Source: a virus. Taken from it: DNA of 64,000 nt. Under the pieces are notes generated by a model that was not told the DNA's origin, made no database searches, and saw only the letters and a program-made list of their open reading frames with translations. Both the position numbers and the translations under genes were made by a program. The stretch spans positions 62,001 through 126,000 of IMG/VR virus record IMGVR_UViG_3300023174_000039; one strand, written 5' to 3'. Of the stretch, positions 50,320 through 57,560 are shown in pieces. Position 1 is the stretch's first letter. The number at the start of each line of letters is the position of its first letter.

Positions 50320-50943
50320 ATGCCCAGTTTGATCCCAATGGTTGTAGAACAAACCTCAAAAGGCGAGCGCAGTTACGACATTTACAGTCGGCTGCTTCGA
50401 GACCGTGTCATCATGTTGGACACCGAAGTAAGCGAACACATAGCCAGTTTGATTGTGAGTCAATTGTTGTACCTTGAAAGTGAAGACCCTGACAAGGATA
50501 TTTCGCTATATATAAACAGTCCCGGCGGTAGTGTCACTGCTGGACTTGCAATCTACGATACCATGCAGTTTATCAAACCAGACGTTCATACCATTGTTAT
50601 AGGACAAGCTGCCAGCATGGGCAGTTTCTTGGCACAAGCAGGTGCACCGGGCAAGCGTTTTGTGCTGCCTGAAAGTCGCACCATGATTCACCGTGTGAGT
50701 TCAGGTACTCCCAGCACACGTGGCTCAATCCATGTGCAGGAACTGGAGTTTGAAGATGCTCGCAGAATGTTTGAAGAATCAAAACGCATCAACCAACGTC
50801 TTACTGAATTGTATGTCAAACACAACACAGCAGGCAAAACCTATGAAGAACTGTACGAGGCCATGAAGTTTGACACCTTCTTGAGCGCCGAGCAAGCAGT
50901 GGCATATGGACTTGCTGACAAAATTGTAACCAAACGAGTCTAA
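50320..50943 (+). CDS. clpP: ClpP, canonical proteolytic subunit
   Basis: 207 residues, exactly the common length. It has the ClpP N-terminal loop sequence ([23 protein letters not shown]), [19 protein letters not shown], the catalytic Ser in GQAASMG, His in MIHRVSS and Asp in [10 protein letters not shown]. It should assemble into a tetradecamer and degrade proteins fed by ClpX. The last codon overlaps the next gene's ATG. The second ClpP-like gene lies 1.7 kb upstream. Confidence 0.96.
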   Translation: MPSLIPMVVEQTSKGERSYDIYSRLLRDRVIMLDTEVSEHIASLIVSQLLYLESEDPDKDISLYINSPGGSVTAGLAIYDTMQFIKPDVHTIVIGQAASMGSFLAQAGAPGKRFVLPESRTMIHRVSSGTPSTRGSIHVQELEFEDARRMFEESKRINQRLTELYVKHNTAGKTYEELYEAMKFDTFLSAEQAVAYGLADKIVTKRV

Positions 50944-52106
50944 TGTTTTTTTCAATCACACACCACCCTGACACAAATTTTTCACATCAATGGCACAGCC
51001 CATCTCTAGTTGTCAACACTGACGCAGGATGGAATCATGTTGTGATTGATGATCAAATGGTGGTGTACAAAGGTTATGCTGAATCGGGTGTGTTGATTGA
51101 TCTGTTGCCACAAATACTGCAACAGTCTGAGCCAATGATGTTGGGCAATTTTTGTGCAATTGTGATTGGTAAAGATACATTAAAAATCAAAACAGACAGG
51201 TATCGTAGTTTTCCAATCTGGGTCAATGCCGGCAAAGAAATTACCAATTTGCAGGCATTGTCTCACACTGTGTGGACTGACATATACATTGAGTCAGATT
51301 TGGATCTAAACATTGTTCAGCACAAGTTCAATGTGATTGGCAAAATTGACACCACCCCAATTTCTGAATCAGATGCCTTGGAGCAGATAGATCAAATATT
51401 GCTGACTCGCACTGCTGACTTTGTCAAGTACAACACTCTGCCCATACGTTCTTTTCTAACAGGCGGGGTTGATTCGTTGCTGGTGTACAGTTATCTTGTG
51501 AGAGTCGGTGCACCAGTTGAAGTAATAGATTACTTGCATATTGACTATGATCACTTTTGGAAATCAAACTCTCATTATCTAAAAAAGTTCTGGGGGTACA
51601 GTCAGATACATCACTGGAACGACCCCACAGTTCTTGCCAGCGGCGCACCTGGTGATGAGTTTATGTTGCGCAGTCCCACAACTGCGTCAATGTATTTGCA
51701 GTTTCACCAATTGAACATGACGGATCTGTTGGAGGCCAATCCCACCTGTTTGCATTACTCGTATTTTAATCAAGCCAAAAATCTTGATGCCATACGACGA
51801 CCTTATGCTGTGACACGTCCGCAACAAATGGCCTGGGATATATGCAACATCCTGGTGAATGATTGGCAGCACTGGCACATTGGCAATACTTTGACCTGGA
51901 CCTTGTTGCGTGACATTGAAGTACTAAAACTATTGCTTAGAGTACCGGTAGAATCTGCTGTTGGTCAGATTCTCAACAGTGATCTTTCAAACCAGCTGAC
52001 TGAACGTAATCTTCCAGGGTCAACTGTTTGGATCAGTGACCAAAAGAACACAGGTGCTATGCGGAAAAATCTAACACGCCCGCTAAAAATTCGCAATGAT
52101 CTTTGA
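50943..52106 (+). CDS. Asparagine-synthase-like protein
   Basis: 387 residues. The C-terminal half has the PP-loop ATPase motif SFLTGGVDSLL, which activates a carboxylate by adenylation, followed by GAPGDEFMLR. The N-terminal ~150 residues keep the fold of a glutaminase domain, but the chain begins MFFS rather than with Cys at position 2, so glutamine hydrolysis is probably lost and ammonia or another amine may be used. Phage asparagine-synthase homologues occur in aquatic T4-like phages. It overlaps the converging radical SAM gene by 50 bases. Confidence 0.85.
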   Translation: MFFSITHHPDTNFSHQWHSPSLVVNTDAGWNHVVIDDQMVVYKGYAESGVLIDLLPQILQQSEPMMLGNFCAIVIGKDTLKIKTDRYRSFPIWVNAGKEITNLQALSHTVWTDIYIESDLDLNIVQHKFNVIGKIDTTPISESDALEQIDQILLTRTADFVKYNTLPIRSFLTGGVDSLLVYSYLVRVGAPVEVIDYLHIDYDHFWKSNSHYLKKFWGYSQIHHWNDPTVLASGAPGDEFMLRSPTTASMYLQFHQLNMTDLLEANPTCLHYSYFNQAKNLDAIRRPYAVTRPQQMAWDICNILVNDWQHWHIGNTLTWTLLRDIEVLKLLLRVPVESAVGQILNSDLSNQLTERNLPGSTVWISDQKNTGAMRKNLTRPLKIRNDL

Positions 52107-53184
52107 CAGACACATGTTTTACTTGATCCATCCGGCTCACAAATTCCGTTAGCGTCTGATGACTTGGCTGGTCCCACGGGTATGTTTTTAAATTTGCAAT
52201 GATGGACCGTAATGCATTGATAGCATTGCTTTTTTGATCTGGCAGTATATCAGCCTTTAAAAGTTGTACACATGCTTGATACAGTTTTTGAATCACTACA
52301 TCTCTTTGAGCAACAGGCACAACACCTTCCAACAGGTGCGGCGCCCCTGGACTGCCAAACGTTACCACACTGGGCCAATTCTGCGCCAACAGCTCTATCA
52401 CTTGATCCAGATGATAATAGTTGTAGATTGAAGTTGTGATGTTTACCCGCAAACTTATCTTGGGATTGGCTCTTGCTTGTTCAAAGTTTTTCAACACCAC
52501 AGGCCAGTTGGTGCCAAATCTCACATACTCTGCTGCCTTGCCCACAGCGTCAATGCTGAACACCATGGTGATCTTGCCGGCATAACTTTCTACCCATGCC
52601 CAATCCACTGTGCTGCCATTGGTAAACATTGTGATATTGCTGTGTAGGTTTGCATGTGCCCAGGCCAGAAACTGTTTGCAATTGGGATCATAAAACGGTT
52701 CTCCACCCAACAACACCACGTCCCGTATGCGGTCAGCAATGGGCAACAAAAAATCAAAGTTGTCTATTCGAGTGCTGTTGATAGATTTTATATCGATCAA
52801 TCCGGCCTGTGCATGATGCTGGCTCACACGGCTACTGGCTTCGGGCCAACAAGTTTGACAGCTGAAGTTGCACACATTGCCTGGGCGTATCTCCAGGGTA
52901 ATATCGTCATTGGCATAGTGAGCATAGGCATGTTCGCCACCCAGCCGAGTGCTGTCGTTGCGTTGCTGAAGTTCTCTACGCTCACAACGAGTGCAGGCCG
53001 CGGGCCACACACCATTGGCCAACTGCTGTTCAAATGGGATATTTTGTTGATGCCAAGTTGTCAGATTTACTTGACTGATGTGATTTTGGGTTGAGTAATT
53101 GGAATCCTGCTGCCATTCGCAACAGGGTTTGACCACATGGTCATAACTGATAGCCAGGCCATGCTTTAGAAATTTACATTGCAT
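52057..53184 (-). CDS. Twitch-domain radical SAM protein
   Basis: 375 residues. The radical SAM motif CNFSCQTC (CX3CX2C) is near residue 106, with a GGEPFYDP motif. An N-terminal ~90 residues with Cys residues (MQCKFL, KPCCEW, ACTRCERR) precede the barrel, as in twitch-type proteins that are common in aquatic phages. The substrate is unknown. Its 3' end overlaps the asparagine-synthase-like gene by 50 bases, so both may belong to one mobile pair. Confidence 0.85.
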   Translation of the reverse strand: MQCKFLKHGLAISYDHVVKPCCEWQQDSNYSTQNHISQVNLTTWHQQNIPFEQQLANGVWPAACTRCERRELQQRNDSTRLGGEHAYAHYANDDITLEIRPGNVCNFSCQTCWPEASSRVSQHHAQAGLIDIKSINSTRIDNFDFLLPIADRIRDVVLLGGEPFYDPNCKQFLAWAHANLHSNITMFTNGSTVDWAWVESYAGKITMVFSIDAVGKAAEYVRFGTNWPVVLKNFEQARANPKISLRVNITTSIYNYYHLDQVIELLAQNWPSVVTFGSPGAPHLLEGVVPVAQRDVVIQKLYQACVQLLKADILPDQKSNAINALRSIIANLKTYPWDQPSHQTLTEFVSRMDQVKHVSVKDHCEFLAGVLDFSA

Positions 53185-53216
53185 GGTCTATTTAATGTGT
53201 AGACCTAGAACAAAAT

Positions 53217-53315
53217 TTAAAACCAGCCGTCAAAGTCGCTGTCAATTATGGGATGCACTTCCCATCCTTGTTGTTTCCATCGCAACAACATCACAAGAGT
53301 TTCTATAAATGTCAT
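53217..53315 (-). CDS. 32-residue micro-ORF, last of four
   Basis: ATG 53315 overlaps the stop of the preceding micro-ORF (ATGA). The peptide is MTFIETLVMLLRW plus a charged tail ending DGWF. It is mainly supported by its place in a chain of four coupled small genes. Confidence 0.45.
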   Translation of the reverse strand: MTFIETLVMLLRWKQQGWEVHPIIDSDFDGWF

Positions 53316-53395
53316 TCGTTAAACTCCTCAGCCATATACACTAGAATTATTATTCCAAATATTATAATCTGAATTGCCGCTAGTTCTATGGGCAT
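53312..53395 (-). CDS. 27-residue single-helix membrane peptide
   Basis: A hydrophobic peptide (PIELAAIQIIIFGIIILVY) with a short acidic end. Its stop overlaps the next start. The ribosome-binding site is weak (GGAAAT), so it depends on coupling to upstream translation. Confidence 0.5.
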   Translation of the reverse strand: MPIELAAIQIIIFGIIILVYMAEEFNE

Positions 53396-53397
53396 GA

Positions 53398-53502
53398 TTA
53401 TTTCCAATAATTGTACTTGCTGGCAGGGCTCTGACGATACTGGTGAATCATTTCGGCCCAGTTGATTAGACCTTGGTAAATTGTGTTGATGATGTTTTTC
53501 AT
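53398..53502 (-). CDS. 34-residue micro-ORF
   Basis: ATG 53502 overlaps the preceding stop and follows AAAGGAAAG. The peptide is amphipathic and Tyr/Gln-rich (NTIYQGLINWAEMIHQY). A good ribosome-binding site and coupling make translation likely. Confidence 0.55.
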   Translation of the reverse strand: MKNIINTIYQGLINWAEMIHQYRQSPASKYNYWK

Positions 53503-53666
53503 AGATAGCTTTCCTTTTGAGAGTTAAATTGCTTAATGTAGTTTTCAAGCTGGGCGGCATCGGTAATGCCTTTAGTGCTTAGATATGCATCCAAGCGGCT
53601 TTGGTAATCAGATCCCGGAAACATTTCACCTAAACGTTCCAGTAATCGTGCTATGGTTTGTGTCAT
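53499..53666 (-). CDS. 55-residue helical protein, first of four micro-genes
   Basis: ATG 53666 follows AAGGAAA. The protein has two helices (IARLLERLGEMF and LDAYLSTKGITDAAQLENYIKQF). The second resembles the SLDAYLA-type helix of DUF3563-like small proteins of betaproteobacteria, but the match is weak. It is translated first and coupled to three smaller ORFs. Confidence 0.6.
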   Translation of the reverse strand: MTQTIARLLERLGEMFPGSDYQSRLDAYLSTKGITDAAQLENYIKQFNSQKESYL

Positions 53667-53746
53667 GATTTTATTTCCTTCTCAGTATTTACCATTAGAG
53701 TCTGTTGCACTGCAAAAAACTAGTGGTTTTCACTGATTTTTATCAG

Positions 53747-53775
53747 TTGACCATTAAATCACAATTTGCTATAAT
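53747..53775 (+). promoter_or_regulatory. Promoter predicting a leaderless mRNA
   Basis: TTGACC, 17-base spacer, TATAAT, then ACTTGT and ATG 53782. It shares the -35 to -10 sequence style of the repeated cassette but lacks the downstream leader and ribosome-binding site. Confidence 0.88.
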
Positions 53776-53781
53776 ACTTGT

Positions 53782-54192
53782 ATGCTATATTTTTCTTATG
53801 GAATGAACACAAATCAGGCCGAAATGGCCGCACGGTGCCCAGGCGCTCAGGCGCTAGGACATGCCCGTTTGATTGATCATGTGTTTCGGTTTGCTACTCA
53901 TGCTGATGTTGTAAAATGTCGCGGGTCTTTTGTGGACGGAGTACTGTGGGAAATCAACAACAGTGATTTGCGAGCTCTTGACAGCCTTGAAGGCTTCCCT
54001 TACTATTACAATCGTCGTGCTCTAAGAGTGGCGTTTGAGGGCAGGACTGTGTTGGCCGAAACTTACTACATGCAACCGGGGCACTTGGACTCAGAACCCA
54101 GCCGTGGTTATTTTGCAACAGTTTTAGAGGGCTATCGTCAGCACAATATACCCCTGGATCAGCTGTACAACAGCATGGAAATCTTTGGTTGA
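53782..54192 (+). CDS. Gamma-glutamylcyclotransferase-like (GGCT/AIG2) protein
   Basis: 136 residues. The fold's substrate-binding motif is LYFSYGMN at the N-terminus and the catalytic Glu lies in LDSLEGFPYYY. GGCT-like enzymes release pyroglutamate from gamma-glutamyl amines or peptides such as glutathione derivatives. The consensus promoter abuts the ATG, so the mRNA should be leaderless. Its TGA stop lies within the -35 box of the next promoter. Confidence 0.88.
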   Translation: MLYFSYGMNTNQAEMAARCPGAQALGHARLIDHVFRFATHADVVKCRGSFVDGVLWEINNSDLRALDSLEGFPYYYNRRALRVAFEGRTVLAETYYMQPGHLDSEPSRGYFATVLEGYRQHNIPLDQLYNSMEIFG

Positions 54193-54217
54193 CCAATAAT
54201 TCTCCTTTTGCTATAAT
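54189..54217 (+). promoter_or_regulatory. Sigma70-type promoter, cassette copy 3
   Basis: TTGACC, 17-base spacer, TATAAT, then the same ACTTGTATAGTAATTAAAAAGGAG leader as copy 1. It overlaps the stop of the GGCT-like gene. Confidence 0.9.
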
Positions 54218-54247
54218 ACTTGTATAGTAATTAAAAAGGAGTGACAC

Positions 54248-54649
54248 ATGGAATTTCATGTTGACGGCCGAGGCCAACCCAAACGGTTTGTTGAGAGCTT
54301 GCTTCCATCCATGCTAGAGCAGTTGAAACTGACTACCAGCAAAAAGTTCCTGCATATTATACTAGACCGAGACCTTGAGGAACTGGGCACCACCATGCCA
54401 CTCAACGGCCTTGACACTTACCTGGTTGTGATCAAACCTGTAAAAGACCGTGCCGCCTTGGGCGCCACCCTGGCACACGAGCTCACCCATGTGGCACAGT
54501 TTGCCAAAGGTACCCTGCAGTTGACACCACGTGGCAAGCTGTGGAAAGGCAAGTACTACGGCCGCCGAGTGCCGTACCTGGACCAACCCTGGGAGATCCA
54601 GGCTTTTGCCAAGCAAGAAATCATCATGCGCAGGGCCATTGAGCTATAA
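54248..54649 (+). CDS. Small zincin-like metallopeptidase
   Basis: 133 residues with an H-E-x-x-H motif (AHELTHVAQ) around residue 80, the zinc-binding helix of metallopeptidases. A preceding segment of alternating strands and a C-terminal helix (EIQAFAKQEI, which could give the third ligand Glu) complete a minimal zincin. It is small for an active protease. Anti-host or DNA-protein crosslink (SprT-like) roles are possible. It is expressed from cassette copy 3. Confidence 0.75.
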   Translation: MEFHVDGRGQPKRFVESLLPSMLEQLKLTTSKKFLHIILDRDLEELGTTMPLNGLDTYLVVIKPVKDRAALGATLAHELTHVAQFAKGTLQLTPRGKLWKGKYYGRRVPYLDQPWEIQAFAKQEIIMRRAIEL

Positions 54650-54678
54650 GTGTTGTTTTTTTGCAACACACAAAAAGG

Positions 54679-54707
54679 TTGACCAAAATATCCCAATTTG
54701 CTATAAT
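54679..54707 (+). promoter_or_regulatory. Sigma70-type promoter, cassette copy 4
   Basis: TTGACC, 17-base spacer, TATAAT, then the same leader and AAAAAGGAG site as copies 1 and 3. Confidence 0.9.
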
Positions 54708-54737
54708 ACTTGTATAGTAATTAAAAAGGAGTTCGAA

Positions 54738-55016
54738 ATGTCTTATGTAATCGTAGCTAAAGGTACCGGTCTTATCGTTACAGACGGTCCCAACAAAACC
54801 CGTGCATACAAAACTTTTGGTGCCGCCAAAGCAACCCGCACACGTCTTTGTACAAAAGCAGGGTGGAACGAAAGCCAATTGAACATTGTGGCCCGTGACA
54901 CATACACCGCACCCCGGATCACTGTTCGTAATTTGATGACAGGCAAGCCTGTGGAAATTGACGCAGACACACCTTGGGCTTGCCGAGTTGACAGCGAAGC
55001 ATACTGGAGCAACTAA
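54738..55016 (+). CDS. Small phage protein behind promoter cassette 4
   Basis: 92 residues from ATG 54738, placed correctly after AAAAAGGAG. Basic N-terminal half (VTDGPNKTRAYKTFGAAKATRTRL) with a short helix, then beta sequence ending with DSEAYWSN. The frame upstream is open but overlaps the metallopeptidase gene. No family is recognised. Probably early expressed. Confidence 0.75.
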   Translation: MSYVIVAKGTGLIVTDGPNKTRAYKTFGAAKATRTRLCTKAGWNESQLNIVARDTYTAPRITVRNLMTGKPVEIDADTPWACRVDSEAYWSN

Positions 55017-55099
55017 TGACAGACTTACAAATTCTTGTAACAACAGCAGTGGTCATTGTGATCTTTGCTGTGAAGGTTTGGATTCTTACAAAGATTTAA
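55016..55099 (+). CDS. 27-residue single-helix membrane peptide
   Basis: ATG 55016 overlaps the previous stop (TAATG). The sequence is a single hydrophobic helix (LVTTAVVIVIFAVKVWIL) followed by a basic end, suitable for a membrane-inserted micro-protein. Its coupling to the preceding gene is the main evidence. Confidence 0.55.
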   Translation: MTDLQILVTTAVVIVIFAVKVWILTKI

Positions 55100-55111
55100 G
55101 GAGCATCTGAT

Positions 55112-55345
55112 ATGAGAAATGCTACACCACGTACATTTACATTTAACGTCATGGTCAGAGAAACTGCCGACGGTCGTGTCACTAGATCCTCCACAGGCGG
55201 ACCGTGGTTACGATTGGCTAGAAAAATGGCCAAGAATGGCCATGCCACGTTGACCTGTAACGGAAGCCAGTTTGCCGGATATGGTGGATCTTATGATGTT
55301 GGTTATTACAGTTTGAACTATACAGTAACGGAGATTGTAAAATGA
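55112..55345 (+). CDS. Small phage protein, unknown
   Basis: 77 residues after AAGGAG. It is rich in Thr, Arg, Gly and Tyr, with beta strands (RTFTFNVMVRET, then YSLNYTVTEIV). No family is recognised. It overlaps the next gene by four bases. Confidence 0.68.
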   Translation: MRNATPRTFTFNVMVRETADGRVTRSSTGGPWLRLARKMAKNGHATLTCNGSQFAGYGGSYDVGYYSLNYTVTEIVK

Positions 55346-55575
55346 TGCATCAAAACGTACAAAAACTCATCAACGATTATCAGGCAATTCTAGACCGAGA
55401 TCCCATGGATCAGATGGAAGACACTCAAAGCATTCTCACTCGCTTTGCGCAGTTGGTGGCCGCAGAGATAGGCGAGATTGTGGTAGCAAGCCCTTACATG
55501 GAAGGTACTCGCATGTACTTTGACGAGAAGATTGCTCGCTATGAGATCAAGAAAAGCGTGGGCCTAGCAGAATGA
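55342..55575 (+). CDS. Small helical phage protein, unknown
   Basis: 77 residues, overlapping both neighbours by four bases. Two acidic helices (VQKLINDYQAILDRDPM, FAQLVAAEIGEIVV) and a basic C-terminal segment. No family is recognised. Confidence 0.68.
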   Translation: MMHQNVQKLINDYQAILDRDPMDQMEDTQSILTRFAQLVAAEIGEIVVASPYMEGTRMYFDEKIARYEIKKSVGLAE

Positions 55576-55916
55576 AGTGGTACTCGGAAACAACCGCATA
55601 CACAGACAGCATGCCCAACGGCACCTATCTCTTGAACGACTCCAAGACCAAACTGTATGCCTACGTAAGACCCGGAAGCGGCACTCCCAAACAGTTTAAG
55701 AACCCAATCAAAATTGACACCCGCGGCCGCAAGTTTGTGGAGAGCTCTACTCAGTACAAGATTCTTACTAAAGAGGAGCCCGAAGGTCGTGTATGGGAAG
55801 TGGCTGGTTCAAAAGGCGACGTGTACCGAGTAACTGAGGCCAATGGCTATCTCTCTTGCACCTGTTCAGGATTTCGGTTCCGAGGTGATTGTAAACACGT
55901 CAAAAGCATAGTATGA
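55572..55916 (+). CDS. SWIM-type zinc finger protein
   Basis: 114 residues. The C-terminus has a SWIM motif, C-x-C...C-x-H (SCTCSGFRFRGDCKHVK), which binds zinc and often nucleic acid or partner proteins. The N-terminal ~80 residues are a Tyr/Lys-rich beta domain. SWIM proteins occur in recombination and ubiquitin-like systems; the phage role is unknown. It is coupled by overlap to both neighbours. Confidence 0.8.
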   Translation: MKWYSETTAYTDSMPNGTYLLNDSKTKLYAYVRPGSGTPKQFKNPIKIDTRGRKFVESSTQYKILTKEEPEGRVWEVAGSKGDVYRVTEANGYLSCTCSGFRFRGDCKHVKSIV

Positions 55917-56146
55917 CCAAAAGAATTAAATTCTTTCACCTCAATGAGTTTCATAGACTTAGTGACACAATTCACCGTCGGTTTGGCCAAAGACTATGTA
56001 CTTTTGATCAAGATGTAATGCTTCAAGCTCGCAGTGAAGCCATTGAGTTTTTACGATCCAACGGATTTGATGTTGATGATGAATTGAATTGGGTCACTTG
56101 GGAAGACCCGAAAGACTACACCCTGGCTTTGTTAAAGTGGACATGA
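55913..56146 (+). CDS. Small phage protein, unknown
   Basis: 77 residues from an ATG overlapping the SWIM gene stop. Basic N-terminal region (KRIKFFHLNEFHRLSDTIHRRFG), then a helix and an acidic Trp-containing end. No family is recognised. A terminator follows about 40 bases later. Confidence 0.68.
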   Translation: MTKRIKFFHLNEFHRLSDTIHRRFGQRLCTFDQDVMLQARSEAIEFLRSNGFDVDDELNWVTWEDPKDYTLALLKWT

Positions 56147-56188
56147 TATTTTAGACCAATAAGTACTTACTTAACAACCAAAACACAC

Positions 56189-56219
56189 AAGAATCAGGCC
56201 TAACCAGCCTGATTCTTTT
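56189..56219 (+). terminator. Rho-independent terminator
   Basis: GAATCAGGC pairs with GCCTGATTC across a seven-base loop, followed by TTTT. It ends the small-gene run from 54738 to 56146. Confidence 0.85.
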
Positions 56220-56279
56220 GGAGACCCTTAAATAATTGTTGCAGATCATTGAGTCTGCTTTTTTAAGGAGTCTATTATT

Positions 56280-56510
56280 ATGGACAAAGCGTTTGAAATG
56301 GCCACAGGCCTTCTAAGTCATGTCATTGACCTAGGTATTAAGTTGATTGCTGCCGGAGTAGTATTGCAAATCCTATTTGGATCTGCTGTGCCATTCTTGT
56401 CAATTGATGTTGTTGCAAGTATTACCAAGTTGGTTGCCGCATTGGGCAGTCAAGGATTGGTTGGCTTGGTAGCAATTGCAGTGATATATTGGACTTTTAA
56501 CAAGAAGTAA
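56280..56510 (+). CDS. Small membrane protein, unknown
   Basis: 76 residues after AAGGAG. Two hydrophobic segments (~residues 15-36 and 52-72) joined by a short polar stretch give a helical hairpin. It could be holin-like in size and layout, but charge distribution and context do not settle this. It stands alone between two terminators. Confidence 0.72.
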   Translation: MDKAFEMATGLLSHVIDLGIKLIAAGVVLQILFGSAVPFLSIDVVASITKLVAALGSQGLVGLVAIAVIYWTFNKK

Positions 56511-56528
56511 AATAGACTTTGATATCAC

Positions 56529-56560
56529 AAAAAAGCCACCCTAGGGTGGCTTTTGTTTTT
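56529..56560 (+). terminator. Bidirectional terminator
   Basis: AAGCCACC pairs with GGTGGCTT across a CTAG loop, with A and T runs on either side. It separates the converging genes ending at 56510 and 56560. Confidence 0.9.
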
Positions 56561-56787
56561 TACGCTTGGTCTACAAACTTCTTGAGTGCTTCCGCCTCAC
56601 TCACAATAGCCGTTGTTGACGGAAAGTCAGGCATGGTTGGAAACGGTAAACTGTCACGATTGGCATCAGTTAGTTTAGAGTGATACTCGTCTAAAAGCTG
56701 ACTGCGTTTTTCGTAAATTGGCGCCTGGAGGATTTCCTTGGCCAGGGTGAGAAGTTCGAGACGGATCTCGTAAGGTGTTTTGCTCAT
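56560..56787 (-). CDS. Conserved small phage protein
   Basis: 75 residues preceded by GGAGAAA. The opening SKTPYEIRLELLTLAKEIL is a pattern I recall from many T4-like cyanophages; the remainder is helical with a Pro-rich turn. The function is unknown. Confidence 0.78.
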   Translation of the reverse strand: MSKTPYEIRLELLTLAKEILQAPIYEKRSQLLDEYHSKLTDANRDSLPFPTMPDFPSTTAIVSEAEALKKFVDQA

Positions 56788-56859
56788 GTTTTTCTCCTGT
56801 GTATGTGTGTGTCGTTCAAGTCCCGCCCTATGCAGGACAAGATTGCTACACGAGCATGT

Positions 56860-57291
56860 TTACTTATAGATGTAGTTGATGGTGGTAGAATTTTCGCGGT
56901 AGATACCAGCACCATTCTTCAAATGGAAACGTCGAGCCATTTCGGTCTTGGGACTCAAGGTCACATAGGTATCAATGCCGGGAAATTCGGCTTCGATTGA
57001 CTTCTGGGCTTCTTGGATTAGGATACGACCTGCACCACTGGCGTAACTCCAAATTGTGTAAAATACCGCAGTTGTGGCACTCTCCACAATACCAGCCATG
57101 TCCTCCACAGCTTCAGGAATTGAGTTTAGGAATTTTACACAGGTTACAGCTTCGGTCTTGTCACCGTCCTTGAGCACATACATTCGACTGTTGATATTGA
57201 CGCGGTCGGTCAATGGAATCTCAGGACGAACAGGGTCGTCTTTGATCAGAGTTTCTAGGTCTTCTGTGATGCTTGTGATTGTGTATAACAT
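56860..57291 (-). CDS. GNAT-like acetyltransferase family protein
   Basis: 143 residues. The C-terminal half (ASGAGRILIQEAQKSIEAEFP and TYVTLSPKTEMARRFHLKNGA) has the shape of the GNAT acetyl-CoA-binding loop and following strand, although the canonical Q/R-x-x-G-x-G/A is degenerate. Similar proteins occur in T4-like phages. The acceptor is unknown. Confidence 0.65.
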   Translation of the reverse strand: MLYTITSITEDLETLIKDDPVRPEIPLTDRVNINSRMYVLKDGDKTEAVTCVKFLNSIPEAVEDMAGIVESATTAVFYTIWSYASGAGRILIQEAQKSIEAEFPGIDTYVTLSPKTEMARRFHLKNGAGIYRENSTTINYIYK

Positions 57292-57348
57292 AATGTACGC
57301 CGTTTCTTTATGTATAGTTATTTATCATCGTAATATTACAAAACCATT

Positions 57349-57377
57349 AAAAAACCTGCCTTACGACAGGTTTTTTT
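57349..57377 (-). terminator. Bidirectional terminator
   Basis: AAAAAACCTG pairs with CAGGTTTTTT across an eight-base loop. On the minus strand it lies after the small acidic gene and before the GNAT-like gene. Confidence 0.88.
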
Positions 57378-57382
57378 GCCTT

Positions 57383-57496
57383 TTAGGTCCATGCCTCTTG
57401 ATGTTTTTTCAAGGCCAACATCCTGGCCAAGAACAATCTATCTAGCACATAATCGGAAAGGTCTTCATCTTCGTGTATGACTTTTCCAAACTCCAA
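57383..57496 (-). CDS. Small conserved phage protein with uncertain start
   Basis: The C-terminal part (FGKVIHEDEDLSDYVLDRLFLARMLAL and so on) is typical of a conserved small protein in T4-like phages. TTG 57496 gives only 37 residues, but coding-like acidic sequence in the same frame (DNDDIVIDDEVTFGRNRRS) continues upstream to about 57567. No ATG, GTG or TTG precedes it in the right place; an ATT codon in that stretch may be the real start. The frame then runs into the preceding exported-protein gene. Confidence 0.6.
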   Translation of the reverse strand: MEFGKVIHEDEDLSDYVLDRLFLARMLALKKHQEAWT

Positions 57497-57560
57497 ACTT
57501 CTCCGATTACGTCCAAACGTGACTTCGTCATCTATGACAATGTCATCGTTGTCTTCAAGA

